Of a stretch of DNA of 14,236 bases, positions 7,216 to 14,236 are shown in pieces; position 1 is the stretch's first letter; every line of letters starts with the position of its first letter. Below the pieces are notes generated by a model. That model made no database searches. It was given only the letters and a program-made list of their open reading frames with translations, and had not been told where the DNA came from. This DNA is from Dunaliella salina (Eukaryota; Chlorophyta; Chlorophyceae; Chlamydomonadales; Dunaliellaceae): positions 696,916-711,151 of the forward strand of contig MU069441.1 of assembly GCA_002284615.2 (NCBI GenBank), written 5' to 3'. The translations under genes and the position numbers were made by a program.

Positions 7216-7991
7216 AGGAAGGGGCAAAAAAAAGTCGTGGACACCATGCCAAAATTCTGGGCGGGACCCCTCTGACCCACCACCCACCCCCAAAACCCCC
7301 CTTCCAGTGCCCCAGACGAAAAGGGTACCAATCTGCTCCTTTTTAAATTCCCCGTCCATCTGCATACCGATCGCAATGGAAAATTGAATGGCAGCAGAGT
7401 TATGGGGCAAAAACTGAGAAGCGGACACCCATGCAAATCTTCCCTTTCAGACATCCACAACTGGCTTGCAAGTCCACATAGTGTCTTTCTGACTTCACCA
7501 TGCACGAACACATTTAAACTTTGTCACTTTCTTGGAAGTTTGATTTGGGTTGCTGCATGTTTGTCCTGCACCTCATGCTGCCTACACCCATGCGCATGTG
7601 GCACTGATTCTGATTCATGCACAGAGACCCCTTTTTCACCTAATTTGCTCAGAGGGGGTGCCAATCAACAGTTCTTGAGCTCAAGAATCCCGTGATATGT
7701 TTAAAATTCTGTAGAGGTGGCTCAAAACATTTTAGAAAAAATCAAACCCCCCCTTAACCACCCACCCCCACCGACTCTCTCCGGTTGGACCCATACAAGG
7801 TTACAAGGTTACAATTGGGTTTGACCTTCAGCCAGGTTGTTTGGCTGCTCGGCCTGATGAACTGTTCCATCCAAAGAATAGATATCCATGAGATTAGAAA
7901 TAAAACGACCATGTGTGTATGGATTCCGAATATACAGTTTTCGAAAGGATAACCCCTTGAGTGTCAAAAGTCATGCTTCCTGCCCCCTCCT
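7216..7991 (+). mobile_element. Element D, copy 2, carrying a later LINE insertion
   Basis: Same orientation as copy 1. Left end AGGAAGGGGCAAAAAAAA and right end GCCCCCTCCT are near inverted. The flanks GTGGCACCC (7207-7215) and GTGGCACCT (7992-8000) fit a 9-bp target duplication with one mismatch. It parallels copy 1 from AAATTCTGGGCGGGACCCC through the GACCCATA block. There, about 35 bp of D is replaced by 127 bp of a LINE 3' end (7793-7919), after which D resumes at GGATTCCGAATATA. Confidence 0.7.
7793..7919 (-). pseudogene. 5'-truncated LINE 3' end nested in element D
   Basis: The - strand reads RFISNLMDIYSLDGTVHQAE then QPNNLAEGQTQL and TAA (complement of 7809-7811), followed by a tail of TTGTAACC units. 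The end matches that of the LINE at 5118-5694 (FSKILSEL...ADQPESLA, TAA, TTGTAA tail), so the two belong to one family. Severe 5' truncation and a short repeated tail are normal for LINE insertion. Confidence 0.6.
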
Positions 7992-8000
7992 GTGGCACCT

Positions 8001-8850
8001 AACAGAATTTTGCAGAGGGTGACTTGAGCTAAAGCCCCTGAAAGATGGCAACATAGACCACGATGCAGCTGCTCGGAGGCCTAGAGCTGATTCTTGGACC
8101 GCATGTCTTTACAGAATTGATTTCCACATGATGGGCATGCCTCTGCTTTGGGAGGAGCTGACTAGGGTGACGGATCTTGAAAAAGATAGAGTGGCTGTAC
8201 TCTCTAGGCTGTACGGAAGCCTTTCCTTTCCAGTCCTACCCTAACCTCCAGCCTAACTTCTTTGATCTGGTTTGGTTTTAGGCACCTATTAGCTCCAGCT
8301 GAGCTACCTAGGCAGGTCAACCTATGCGATCCTATTCCAAAGTACGCTTCCTTGTTCTATGGTCCTCTCTTCTTCCACTGTCCATTGTCTCTCCAGATGG
8401 CTCCATTTCTCTCTTCATCCCCACTGTCTTTAATCCTTTGACATGCATTATTGCATCAGAACTAGTAGGAATGTACTGGGATTCGCTTTCGGAGTTTGAA
8501 TTTGTACTGGCTAAGTTATAAGTAAGTTGACTCCCATCAGCCAAAGACTTTGGCAGGCCATTTTCCAACAGTACTACCATGCTCAGTCTGTAACCGTGCT
8601 ACCATTGTACTGCATAGTATGTCATCCTGATTTCATAGTCTTGGTATTGAATCAGTCATGGGATTCCGCGTCATAAATCCTGATATTCCGATGAGCCCTA
8701 CAGCCGGGTAAGTGTTGTTTTATGTTAACTCTGTGGATTGCACTCGCTTTTAATGCAGCAAAGGAACCACACAGAACTGTCACTCGATTACTCCAAAGAA
8801 AACGAATTAGGGGCGGCTAATACAAACACCTTCAGCCAAAGATCAGCAAC
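8001..8850. other. Uncharacterised stretch with faint LINE traces
   Basis: No intact gene. The - strand near 8130-8170 reads ACPSCGNQFCKD, a Cys-pair fragment. The - strand near 8515-8570 reads LLENGLPKSLADGSQL, resembling the LINE end seen at 5132 and 7809. The - strand near 8810-8835 reads SLAEGVCISRP before TAA. On the + strand 8310-8370 gives RQVNLCDPIPKYASLF, which may be retroelement-derived. All are too short for firm calls. Confidence 0.35.
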
Positions 8851-9515
8851 GCCTTCTGGACCTTGAAATCTGTCTCCCTCTCAAAGAAAGAGTCGACATC
8901 CTCAAATACCGAACAACCACTCTCTATAATGATAAATGCCAAGCAAATTACAGGCCAACCTGGCCCTCCAATTTGCCCCTTATCTGGTGCACCTGGTAGC
9001 ACTTCTCATACTCTCCGCAGATGCACTCATCCGTAGGTAAACCAAATGAGTATGAATTGCCATCATCATGCCATCAGCATACGTTTTAAAGAAATCAGCA
9101 AAGGAGGCATTCAGGCATTTTCATCGTTGCTACAGACGCTTGTAACAAGGATAAACACTGGGCTATAGACATGTGATGAAGTCCAAAAAAATGTCCCAAG
9201 CTGGTTGTATCCTACAGGACGAACTCCTGCCACACAACAAAGCAAAGCACATGGCATCATGTCCTACCAATGCAAGGCAGAGACACCACTCGCTCTGCAA
9301 GAATGCTGAATCCTGGAGACATACATTCACCTCATTAAGCAAATCAACACAAAAATACTGTCGAAAGCTTGCGCACAAAAACCCTCCGAGGTACGCATCG
9401 CAATAACTGAATCACATTTCATGCCATACTCATTGGAGTTGCTGGAACTGTTTTAATCAACACACAAACCTTCTGGACGGGCTAGGTATAGGGAGGTCAC
9501 ACGCACGCCTGGACG
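8851..9515 (+). pseudogene. LINE ORF2 C-terminal remnant on the + strand
   Basis: Fragments in order, over several frames: LEICLPLKERVDILKYRTTT and LYNDKC (about 8860-8940), a Cys/His segment ICPLSGAPGSTSHTLRRCTH (about 8970-9032), FIVATDACNKDKHWAIDM (about 9121-9175), VPSWLYPTGRTPA (about 9190-9230), FHAILIGVAGTV (about 9418-9455) and LDGLGIGRSHARL (about 9473-9512). This order fits the post-RT part of algal LINEs (KYRTGTLYN; CPLCGxxDSxxHILxxC; ILLGVGGxI; LGLD). Many stops and frameshifts show decay. Confidence 0.55.
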
Positions 9516-9587
9516 GATGGCCGACAATCCACTGGATCCCCATTAATTTTCAAAGTTCATCTCCAGGCTACTGGTGAAATTCGCAGT

Positions 9588-9680
9588 TAGTCCCAGCGCT
9601 GACTGTTGAGTCCTCTTGTAGTGCACGCTGGAGACTTTCACTGAAAGTTTCAGTGCAGACTTTTACTTTACTACACTCGT
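9588..9680 (+). repeat. Direct repeat, copy 1
   Basis: It begins GTTAGTCCCAGCGCTGACTG and ends GCAGACTTTTACTTTACTAC, and resembles 10139-10222 with small gaps. Identity of the repeat is unknown. The pair brackets the LINE tail at 9735-10023. Confidence 0.45.
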
Positions 9681-9734
9681 GAAGATAATCAGGAGTCCTA
9701 CTCTCATATTACAAGATGCAGTTCCTTAGTACTA

Positions 9735-10023
9735 TGTGGAAGGAAAGAAAAGAAAAACTACGCAGGCTGTGAAAACACTCCCCACATCAATTAAGGAAAA
9801 GGGGATACCTAGGGCCGAGGCACCATGTATCCACTTCACCAAAAGAAAGCAGAAGAAGAAAGTCAGTGGGGATCAGGTGGGTAACTAGCAGTATCCCGTG
9901 CCTGACCTTGTTGAGAGTTGAAAAAGGTCTTCTCAAGAGCGCGTCTGGTGCTGGCCATGTGGAAATGTTGTCACATTTGCAATGTCCGATCGGTGATAGC
10001 CGCTCGTTCCAAAGACAAATCAT
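9735..10023 (-). pseudogene. LINE 3' end with 3' UTR
   Basis: The - strand gives a decayed C-terminal segment containing ALLRRPFSTLNKVRHGILL and VTHLIPTDF, then non-coding tail. Part 9818-9950 matches 6924-7060; part 9738-9828 matches the tail of the SINE-like element at 4665-4757. It is therefore the link that ties the SINE tail to a LINE. Heavy decay and no intact frame. Confidence 0.5.
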
Positions 10024-10138
10024 ACCTTTCTCTTTATTAACTTCTCCTAGTGTGAGCCTTTGGTTGGAGGCCTTGGCCTCTGTTGTCTGTAACCCTCCAC
10101 TTGCTTGCCAAGCAGGCCAACACCAGTGGTGACTCCTT

Positions 10139-10222
10139 GTTAGCGTCAGCGCTGGTTGGGTCTTTCCTTAATGCGTGCTGGCTGAATCTAGCTTAGACTT
10201 TTACCTTCTTCACTTGCTCTTT
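10139..10222 (+). repeat. Direct repeat, copy 2
   Basis: Begins GTTAGCGTCAGCGCTGGTTG and ends TTAGACTTTTACCTTCTTCAC; partner of 9588-9680. Confidence 0.45.
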
Positions 10223-10620
10223 TAGGTGTGGCTATGTTTGTTTTAATGTCAGAGGGGTTCTCCTTGATTGATGTAGGCAGGCTCTCTGCCTGCATAGATT
10301 TCCCACGTAGGTTTTCTATTTCTTTTTCTTTGGCAGGGGGTGGGGGTTGCTGCTCCTTGGAGCCAGGTCATCTCTCCCTTGCTTTATGCAGAGAGAGTTT
10401 TATTCCTCTGCCTCCCGGGAGAGGGAGGGGGGCATGGGGTACGGGGCACCAATTACCAGGTACCAAGATGGCCACTCTCCCAACTTGACACATTGCGGCC
10501 TGAATAGTTTTTTCCTTTTCTTTTCTTTCATCTATATGCAGCATCTTTTTGGAACCAACCCTTGAAGGGTTAAAGCAGCGACGTCCACGTGCATTGAAAC
10601 GTGGAACTCCATCTTCAGAA
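10223..10620. other. Stretch with strong pyrimidine-AG sites, no gene resolved
   Basis: Two textbook + strand acceptor sites occur: a CTATTTCTTTTTCTTTGGCAG type ending near 10336 and CTTTCATCTATATGCAG near 10541, with a GTACC donor-like site at 10460. The enclosed 123-base segment reads as Gly/Cys/Arg-rich sequence without family resemblance. I call no gene. A 7-bp perfect hairpin, TCCACGT and ACGTGGA with an 8-base loop, lies at 10584-10605. Confidence 0.35.
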
Positions 10621-10628
10621 AATTAGAA

Positions 10629-10633
10629 TTACA
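10629..10633 (-). terminator. TGTAA poly(A) signal candidate of the 81-aa gene
   Basis: The complement reads CTGTAATTC. It lies about 445 bases after the TAA at 11078 on the - strand. The intervening stretch is T-rich on that strand, fitting a 3' UTR of ordinary green-algal length. I saw no other TGTAA in between. Confidence 0.4.
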
Positions 10634-11077
10634 GTGTACAAGCTGATACAATGATGCAGTTAGAATCAAGCACAAAAAAAAAGAATATCAGAATGCAATC
10701 GCTAGGTGCACCAAAAGAATCCAGGAGTTTGGCATGATGGAAGGCAAACTGCACCAGACACACAGTGCAAGCTACAAATACAGTAAATGCATAACGCATC
10801 TTCGAGGAAACCTCTACAAAAGCAGTTGCTACCACACCTATATTGCCTTTCACATGATACACACAAGAAGCAACAAAAAAAGATGGTTAAGTAAAAATGG
10901 AGGAAGTATGTTGCGGAAGCTGCCAGAGCCACCAACTAGAAAAGAACTGCCGCACATTCCTTTCCGATCCCTAATGATTTGATTGAAAAAGATTGGAACA
11001 GAGAACAAAAATGGTGGTAAACCACATGCAACATCTCGGGGTTGCATGGGCCCAGCAAAACTTGTTTCCTTGCCAGC

Positions 11078-11133
11078 TTAGCGCCATCCCTGTCCAACGT
11101 TTTCAACATTCAAAATTTTCAAAAAATCCCTTG
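11078..11133 (-). CDS. Unidentified small protein, terminal exon
   Basis: After an acceptor (CACTGCCAG on the - strand) come two bases that complete a codon, then RDFLKILNVENVGQGWR and TAA at 11078-11080. The preceding 91-bp intron (11134-11224) starts GTAATG and is rich in GCTGCT. Entry phase 1 agrees with the exon before it. I do not recognise the family; the helical hydrophobic pattern FLFARDFLKIL across the junction looks like real protein. Confidence 0.5.
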
Positions 11134-11224
11134 CTGGCAGTGCAGCAGCAGGAGCAGCAGCAGCCGCAACATTCAAAAAGCGATGCACAGGGCAAGTGCC
11201 GTCACTGTGATTCTTGGCCATTAC

Positions 11225-11390
11225 CAAACAGGAAGTTGTTCAAACACTCTTGAGGACTGTCATTGCACTCTGAGGACAGTGGTGGCTGAGAAGCTCCCGG
11301 AGCTTGGTCTTGTTCGCTTTTCAAGGGAGGCAGAGTGGGAGGTGCTGCCTCGCCGGAGTCGCCTGGGCCTGTTCCAGGCTGTATCTTCGC
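11225..11390 (-). CDS. Unidentified small protein, middle exon
   Basis: The exon has 166 bases (55 codons plus one) between TTCTCTGCCAG and the donor GTAATG. It reads AKIQPGTGPGDSGEAAPPTL, continues Pro/Ser/Glu-rich, then QECLNNFLF. Most of it looks disordered and acidic; the last residues start a hydrophobic helix that continues in the next exon. Entry phase 0 fits the donor at 11849. Degenerate copies of its first ~50 bases occur upstream at 11513 and 11631. The opposite strand offers only shadow ORFs. Function unknown. Confidence 0.5.
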
Positions 11391-11680
11391 CTGGCAGAGA
11401 AAATAGTGGAGAACAAAATCAATACAAGCCAATCATCCGGGGTAGGGGTAACAGCTACTATGAGGTGGTGCATCACACAAACCGCCTGGGCCTGCTTCAG
11501 GCTGGACGTTGGCCTGGACAGGCAAGGGGGAGGGGGGGGGGAGAGGAGACCTGGTGATTGCCTGCTTGATCAGGCCAAACTGGTTGCCTGCATAAACCTG
11601 GCCAACATCCAGTTGCAGGCTGGATGTTGGCTTGGACAGGCAAACAAGGGGTGGGGAAGGATACCTGGTGATTGCCTGCT
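11391..11680 (-). repeat. Exon-derived acceptor copies, period about 120 bp
   Basis: On the - strand the real exon start (GCGAAGATACAGCCTGGAAC at 11390) is preceded by two degenerate copies: GCCAACGTCCAGCCTGAAGC at 11513 and GCCAACATCCAGCCTGCAAC at 11631, spaced 123 and 118 bp. Copy 11513 keeps the acceptor (TGTCCAG) and reads ANVQPEAGPG against AKIQPGTGPG. Copy 11631 has lost it (CCAA). If copy 11513 were used, the frame would stop within about 30 codons. Confidence 0.75.
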
Positions 11681-11849
11681 TGAGTGCCATCAAGGTCATT
11701 GAGCTTTGCCATCAAGTTCCTTGAACATTAAGGGACTGGATGTAACTCAACATACACTCATTTATAAACGACAATACCGTGCCAACCAGTGACCAGTTCG
11801 CACCCCCTTTTTCAGCAATTGAATTTCACCATTACGCGTCAGTACTCAC
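11391..11849 (-). other. First intron of the 81-aa gene model
   Basis: The donor is GTGAGT (complement of 11844-11849) and the acceptor is TTCTCTGCCAG; length 459 bp. The lower part is filled by exon-derived copies (11391-11680); the upper part is plain intron sequence. Confidence 0.5.
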
Positions 11850-11873
11850 CCTGCTCAAAATCTTTTTCGGCAT
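11850..11873 (-). CDS. Unidentified small protein, proposed first exon
   Basis: ATG (complement of 11871-11873) starts MPKKILSR, followed by a perfect GTGAGT donor in phase 0. With the next two exons this gives an 81-residue protein, lysine-rich at the start, disordered in the middle and helical at the end. The frame stays open upstream of the ATG (CIIQHAI), so this could instead be the end of an internal exon. The presence of element D from 11936 limits how far it could extend. Confidence 0.35.
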
Positions 11874-11935
11874 TATGGCATGTTGTATTATGCACCTCTC
11901 TCCCCCTGTGTTATATACTATTTCCCCCTTCACGC

Positions 11936-13141
11936 AGGAGGCAGGAGAAAGCATCACTTTTGGAACACAGGGGTCAATCCAATCAAGAACTATATATTCG
12001 GAATCCTGAGATCAAGAGCTATTGACTGGTATATGTATGGGTTCGATCTGACGAGGGGGGGAGGGGGGTGTTTGGCGGTGAAAATGGGCTTTTTGACTTT
12101 TTGGGACAACCTCTCCAGAATTTTTCTGGGCCACTTCTACAGAATTCTGAAGACACCATTGGATTCCTGAGCTCAAGAACTGTCAATTGGCACCCTCTTT
12201 GGGAAAATTCAGGAAGAGGGGGGGTCTGTGTGCATGGCTGGGAGTCAGTGCTATGCCCGCAAGGGTGTGGGCGGCAGGGGGTGTAGAGGCGAACATGCGC
12301 CAAATCAGTTCAAACTTCCAGGATAGTGACGATGTATGATTTAATTATGCATGGTGAAGTCAGGAGGGCAGTTAGTGGACTTGCAAGTCAGTTGTGGGTG
12401 CCTGGAAGGGCAGGTATGCTTGTGCGTCCGCTGCTCAGTTTTTGCCCCATAACTCTGCTGCAAATCATTTTTCCTGTGCGATGAATATGCAGATGGATAG
12501 CCATTTTGAAAAGGAGCAGATTGATACCCTTTTTGTCCGCGTAGGGTTACTGCATGGGGGGTTTTGGGGTGGGTGGGTGGGTCAGGGTGGTCCCACCCAG
12601 TTTTTGGACGTGTACTCCACTATTTTTTTTTTTAACCCTCCTGGCCACTTCTACAGAATTCTAAAGACACCATTGGATTCCTGAGCTGGAGAGCTGTCTA
12701 TTGGCACCCTCTTTGGGTAAATTGAGTAAAGGGGGGGTCTGTGTGCATGGCTGGGAGTCAGTGCCATGCGCGCAAGGGTGTGGGCAACAGGGGGTGTAGA
12801 GGCGAACATGCGGCAAACCAGTTCAAACTTCCAGGATAGTGACAATGCATGATGTGATTATGCATGGTGAAGTCAGGAGGGCAGTTAGTGCACTTGCAAG
12901 CCAGTTGTGGGTGCCTGGAAGGACAGGTATGCATGGGCGTCCGCTACTCAGTTTTTGTTCCATAACTCTGCTGCAACTCACTTTTCCAGTATGGTGAGTA
13001 TGCAGATGGATAGCTATTTCAAAAAGGAGCAGATTGATGCCCTTTTTGTCCGGGTAGGGTTACTGCAGGGGGGGGGGGGGGTCAGGGGGGTCCCACCCAG
13101 TTTTTGGGCATGTGTTCCACTACTTTTGTTTCCTGCCTCCT
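11936..13141 (-). mobile_element. Element D, copy 3, enlarged by a tandem duplication
   Basis: Inverted relative to copies 1 and 2. Including the outermost C/G the ends are CAGGAGGCAGGA at 11935 and TCCTGCCTCCTG ending at 13142, a perfect 12-bp inverted repeat and the best-preserved ends of the family. The inner 514 bp is present twice (12130-12643 and 12644-13141). Flanks CCTTCACGC and GCTTTAGGA agree at only five of nine positions, so a target duplication is doubtful. The body matches copies 1 and 2, including GCCCCATAACTCTGCTGCAA and the AGAATTCTGAAGACACCATTG region. Confidence 0.7.
12130..13141 (+). repeat. 514-bp direct tandem duplication inside element D
   Basis: Matching points such as CCACTTCTACAGAATTCT lie at 12131 and 12645, an offset of 514. 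The units differ by scattered substitutions and by the length of G and T runs, so the duplication is not very recent. The first unit ends in a long T run (12622-12633) and CCCTCCT; the second in TTTTGTTTCCTGCCTCCT. Confidence 0.85.
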
Positions 13142-13345
13142 GCTTTAGGAATTTTCCGATTCGGCACCTTTACGCACCCCCCTGAAAAACCCCATTCCGC
13201 ATAACGCACCCCTTGGAAAAAGATATACAATGCGTAATGGTCACAGGTTGGTGCGGTATACCAATGGGCAGAGGGAGCCAGAGAGAGAGAGAGCCCATTC
13301 TGAGGATGCAATGATTTCAACTACTTTGGTGGTAACGAGATATGC
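13142..13345. other. 3' flank of the - strand gene at the right end
   Basis: Carries two CGCACCCC motifs (about 13172 and 13205) and a short GA run (13280-13292). No TGTAA was seen on the - strand, so the poly(A) site is unresolved. No ORF is convincing. Confidence 0.4.
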
Positions 13346-13498
13346 TCAAAACGACTCATTGCTCAAAACGTACGCAACGTGAGGACGTTCCATCAAGACA
13401 CGCTCGACACCTGTGACATTAAAGGCCTCTTCATGGCAATAAGGGCAATTTGCATGTGTCGCAAAACAACATGGATTGAGGGCAGTTAGCAAGCACTT
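13346..13498 (-). CDS. Unidentified Cys/His-motif protein, terminal exon
   Basis: The exon has 50 codons and TGA at 13346-13348, after an acceptor ATGGTCAG in phase 0. It reads KCLLTALNPCCFATHANCPY, then CHEEAFNVTGVERVLMERPH and VAYVLSNESF. The CFATHxxCPYCH arrangement (C-x4-H-x2-C-x2-CH) could bind a metal ion, though no family is recognised. Codon choice and composition look coding, unlike the shadows on the other strand. It joins exon 13596-13676 without a frame change over a 97-bp GT-AG intron. Confidence 0.5.
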   Translation of the reverse strand, partial: KCLLTALNPCCFATHANCPYCHEEAFNVTGVERVLMERPHVAYVLSNESF

Positions 13499-13595
13499 CT
13501 GACCATTGCTTTATTTGGTGCTCTTGTTTTAGCACATTGTCGATTTATTGTCATTTTCAAAAAACTACTGAATTCATTAGCAGCACATGCCACAC

Positions 13596-13676
13596 CTTAA
13601 TGGCAGCACGGAAGTCATCCGCGATGCGCTTGTCTTCGCGGGCGTTTCTTTCATTGGACTCACGCAGAGCGTCCAC
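13596..13676 (-). CDS. Unidentified Cys/His-motif protein, upstream exon
   Basis: The exon has 27 codons, phase 0 at both ends, between GCATGCACAG and donor GTGTGG on the - strand. It reads VDALRESNERNAREDKRIAD and DFRAAIK, a strongly charged helix that could form a coiled coil. A slightly longer form is possible because the frame is open upstream through an ATG near 13708. Further exons must lie to the right, since no start with context is seen. Confidence 0.45.
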
Positions 13677-13683
13677 CTGTGCA

Positions 13684-14060
13684 TGCGCGGGTGTACAACA
13701 CATGCATGAACCTGCTGCTGAGTGATTCAATCAATTCCTGCAGCATGCAGAATGATCTATATAGTTTCAAGCCCAGGAAACACACATAACGAATTTGGTT
13801 TAATATATAGCGTGACTTGTGTCCAGGTATCTCAGGCAAAGGATTCTAGGACTTGAAGGTGTCGGTACATCGATTAATTCAGGAGATGAGGATGAGGAGT
13901 TGAATCCATGGGTGGCGCAACAGACTCAGTTCCAGGACAAAGAATGGGTTGTTTGTTAGAAGGGCACAGTCTCAGTCCAAGGACAACCTCAATTCAAGGA
14001 CGAAGAATGGGTCCATTATTTATTTAAAGGGTACAGCCGAGGCTGTGTCAAAAGCTTTTG
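13684..14060 (-). other. Upstream intron of the right-end gene, with a 63-bp imperfect repeat
   Basis: CTCAGTTCCAGGACAAAGAA at 13925 recurs as CTCAATTCAAGGACGAAGAA at 13988, offset 63. On the - strand 13810-13915 reads GFNSSSSSPELIDVPTPSS and beyond, which could be an exon but lacks clear splice sites. Otherwise nothing is recognised. Confidence 0.35.
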
Positions 14061-14236
14061 TGTCGTGCAGACATAATGAAGGTTGTGTCGTGCAGACATA
14101 ATGAAGGTTGTGTCGTGCAGACATAATGAAGGTTGTGTCGCGCAGACATAATGAAGGTTGTGTCGTGCAGACATAATGAAGGTTGTGTCGTGCAGACATA
14201 ATGAAGGTTGTGTCGTGCAGACATAATGAAGGTTGT
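14061..14236 (+). repeat. 25-bp minisatellite, at least seven copies, cut by the window edge
   Basis: The unit TGTCGTGCAGACATAATGAAGGTTG-like sequence repeats exactly every 25 bp; one unit has a T-to-C change (TGTCGCGCAG, near 14136). The near-perfect identity suggests recent expansion. The array continues beyond the window. Confidence 0.95.

Noticed and set aside
9162..9406. Overlapping + and - ORFs of 71-77 codons
   Set aside because: Both are chance frames over the decayed + strand LINE, whose motifs appear in other frames.
10337..10560. Possible + strand exon between strong pyrimidine-AG sites
   Set aside because: The enclosed reading is Gly/Arg/Cys-rich without family likeness, and no partner exon joins in phase.
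12394..13075. Similar ORFs of ~50-60 codons in all D copies (MQMDSHFEKEQIDTLF type)
   Set aside because: Between the two tandem units roughly 19 of 150 bases differ and most changes alter the amino acid, so there is no sign of protein-level constraint.
13484..13498. Shared GAGGGCAGTTAG between the right-end exon and element D
   Set aside because: The match is about 12 bases only and the surroundings differ, so chance is sufficient.
14061..14236. CRISPR array or telomeric repeat
   Set aside because: Units are directly adjacent with no spacers, and the 25-bp unit is unlike any algal telomere repeat.

Overview
The window looks like nuclear DNA of a chlorophyte green alga, most likely Chlamydomonadales (Dunaliella- or Haematococcus-like). 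The basis is: short GT-AG-split exons, long dinucleotide tracts beside splice sites, CAG-repeat (Gln/Ala) coding stretches, TGTAA-type poly(A) signals, and a graveyard of decayed LINE-type retroelements. There are no bacterial operons, tRNA/rRNA genes or CRISPR arrays. All gene calls are hand-built exon models; nothing was aligned by software.

Left third (1-4600, + strand): the 3' end of a gene for the TPR subunit of RNA polymerase III factor TFIIIC (animal GTF3C3, yeast TFC4). Three exons (75-159, 3402-4060, 4380-4472) join in phase and end in the family's C-terminal motif. The 3.2-kb middle intron holds an AT-hook ORF remnant between short repeats, a degenerate ~35-bp satellite, and a 1.47-kb array whose unit is a degenerate copy of the downstream exon's own 3' splice site plus the first ~40 coding bases. 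(AC)n and (TG)n tracts lie in the introns on either side of the two inner exons.

Middle (4660-10560): nested transposon debris. It contains a SINE-like element with a tRNA-like head and a LINE-shared tail, at least five LINE ORF2 remnants on both strands, and two copies of a ~0.7-kb element ('element D') with short AGGAGG-type inverted ends and apparent 9-bp target duplications. One D copy interrupts a LINE; the other contains a later, 5'-truncated LINE tail.

Right third (10600-14236, - strand): a small gene model of three exons (11850-11873, 11225-11390, 11078-11133; 81 aa if the ATG is right) with a TGTAA signal about 450 bp downstream. Its first intron again carries degenerate copies of the next exon's splice acceptor and coding start, the same geometry as in the TFIIIC gene. 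Next come a D element enlarged by a 514-bp tandem duplication, and the last two exons of an unidentified - strand gene with a Cys/His motif, whose upstream intron runs into a 25-bp minisatellite that leaves the window.

The strongest candidate for something undescribed is the recurrence, in two unrelated genes on opposite strands, of introns lengthened by tandem copies of 'acceptor + exon start', which leaves rows of decoy 3' splice sites before the real exon.
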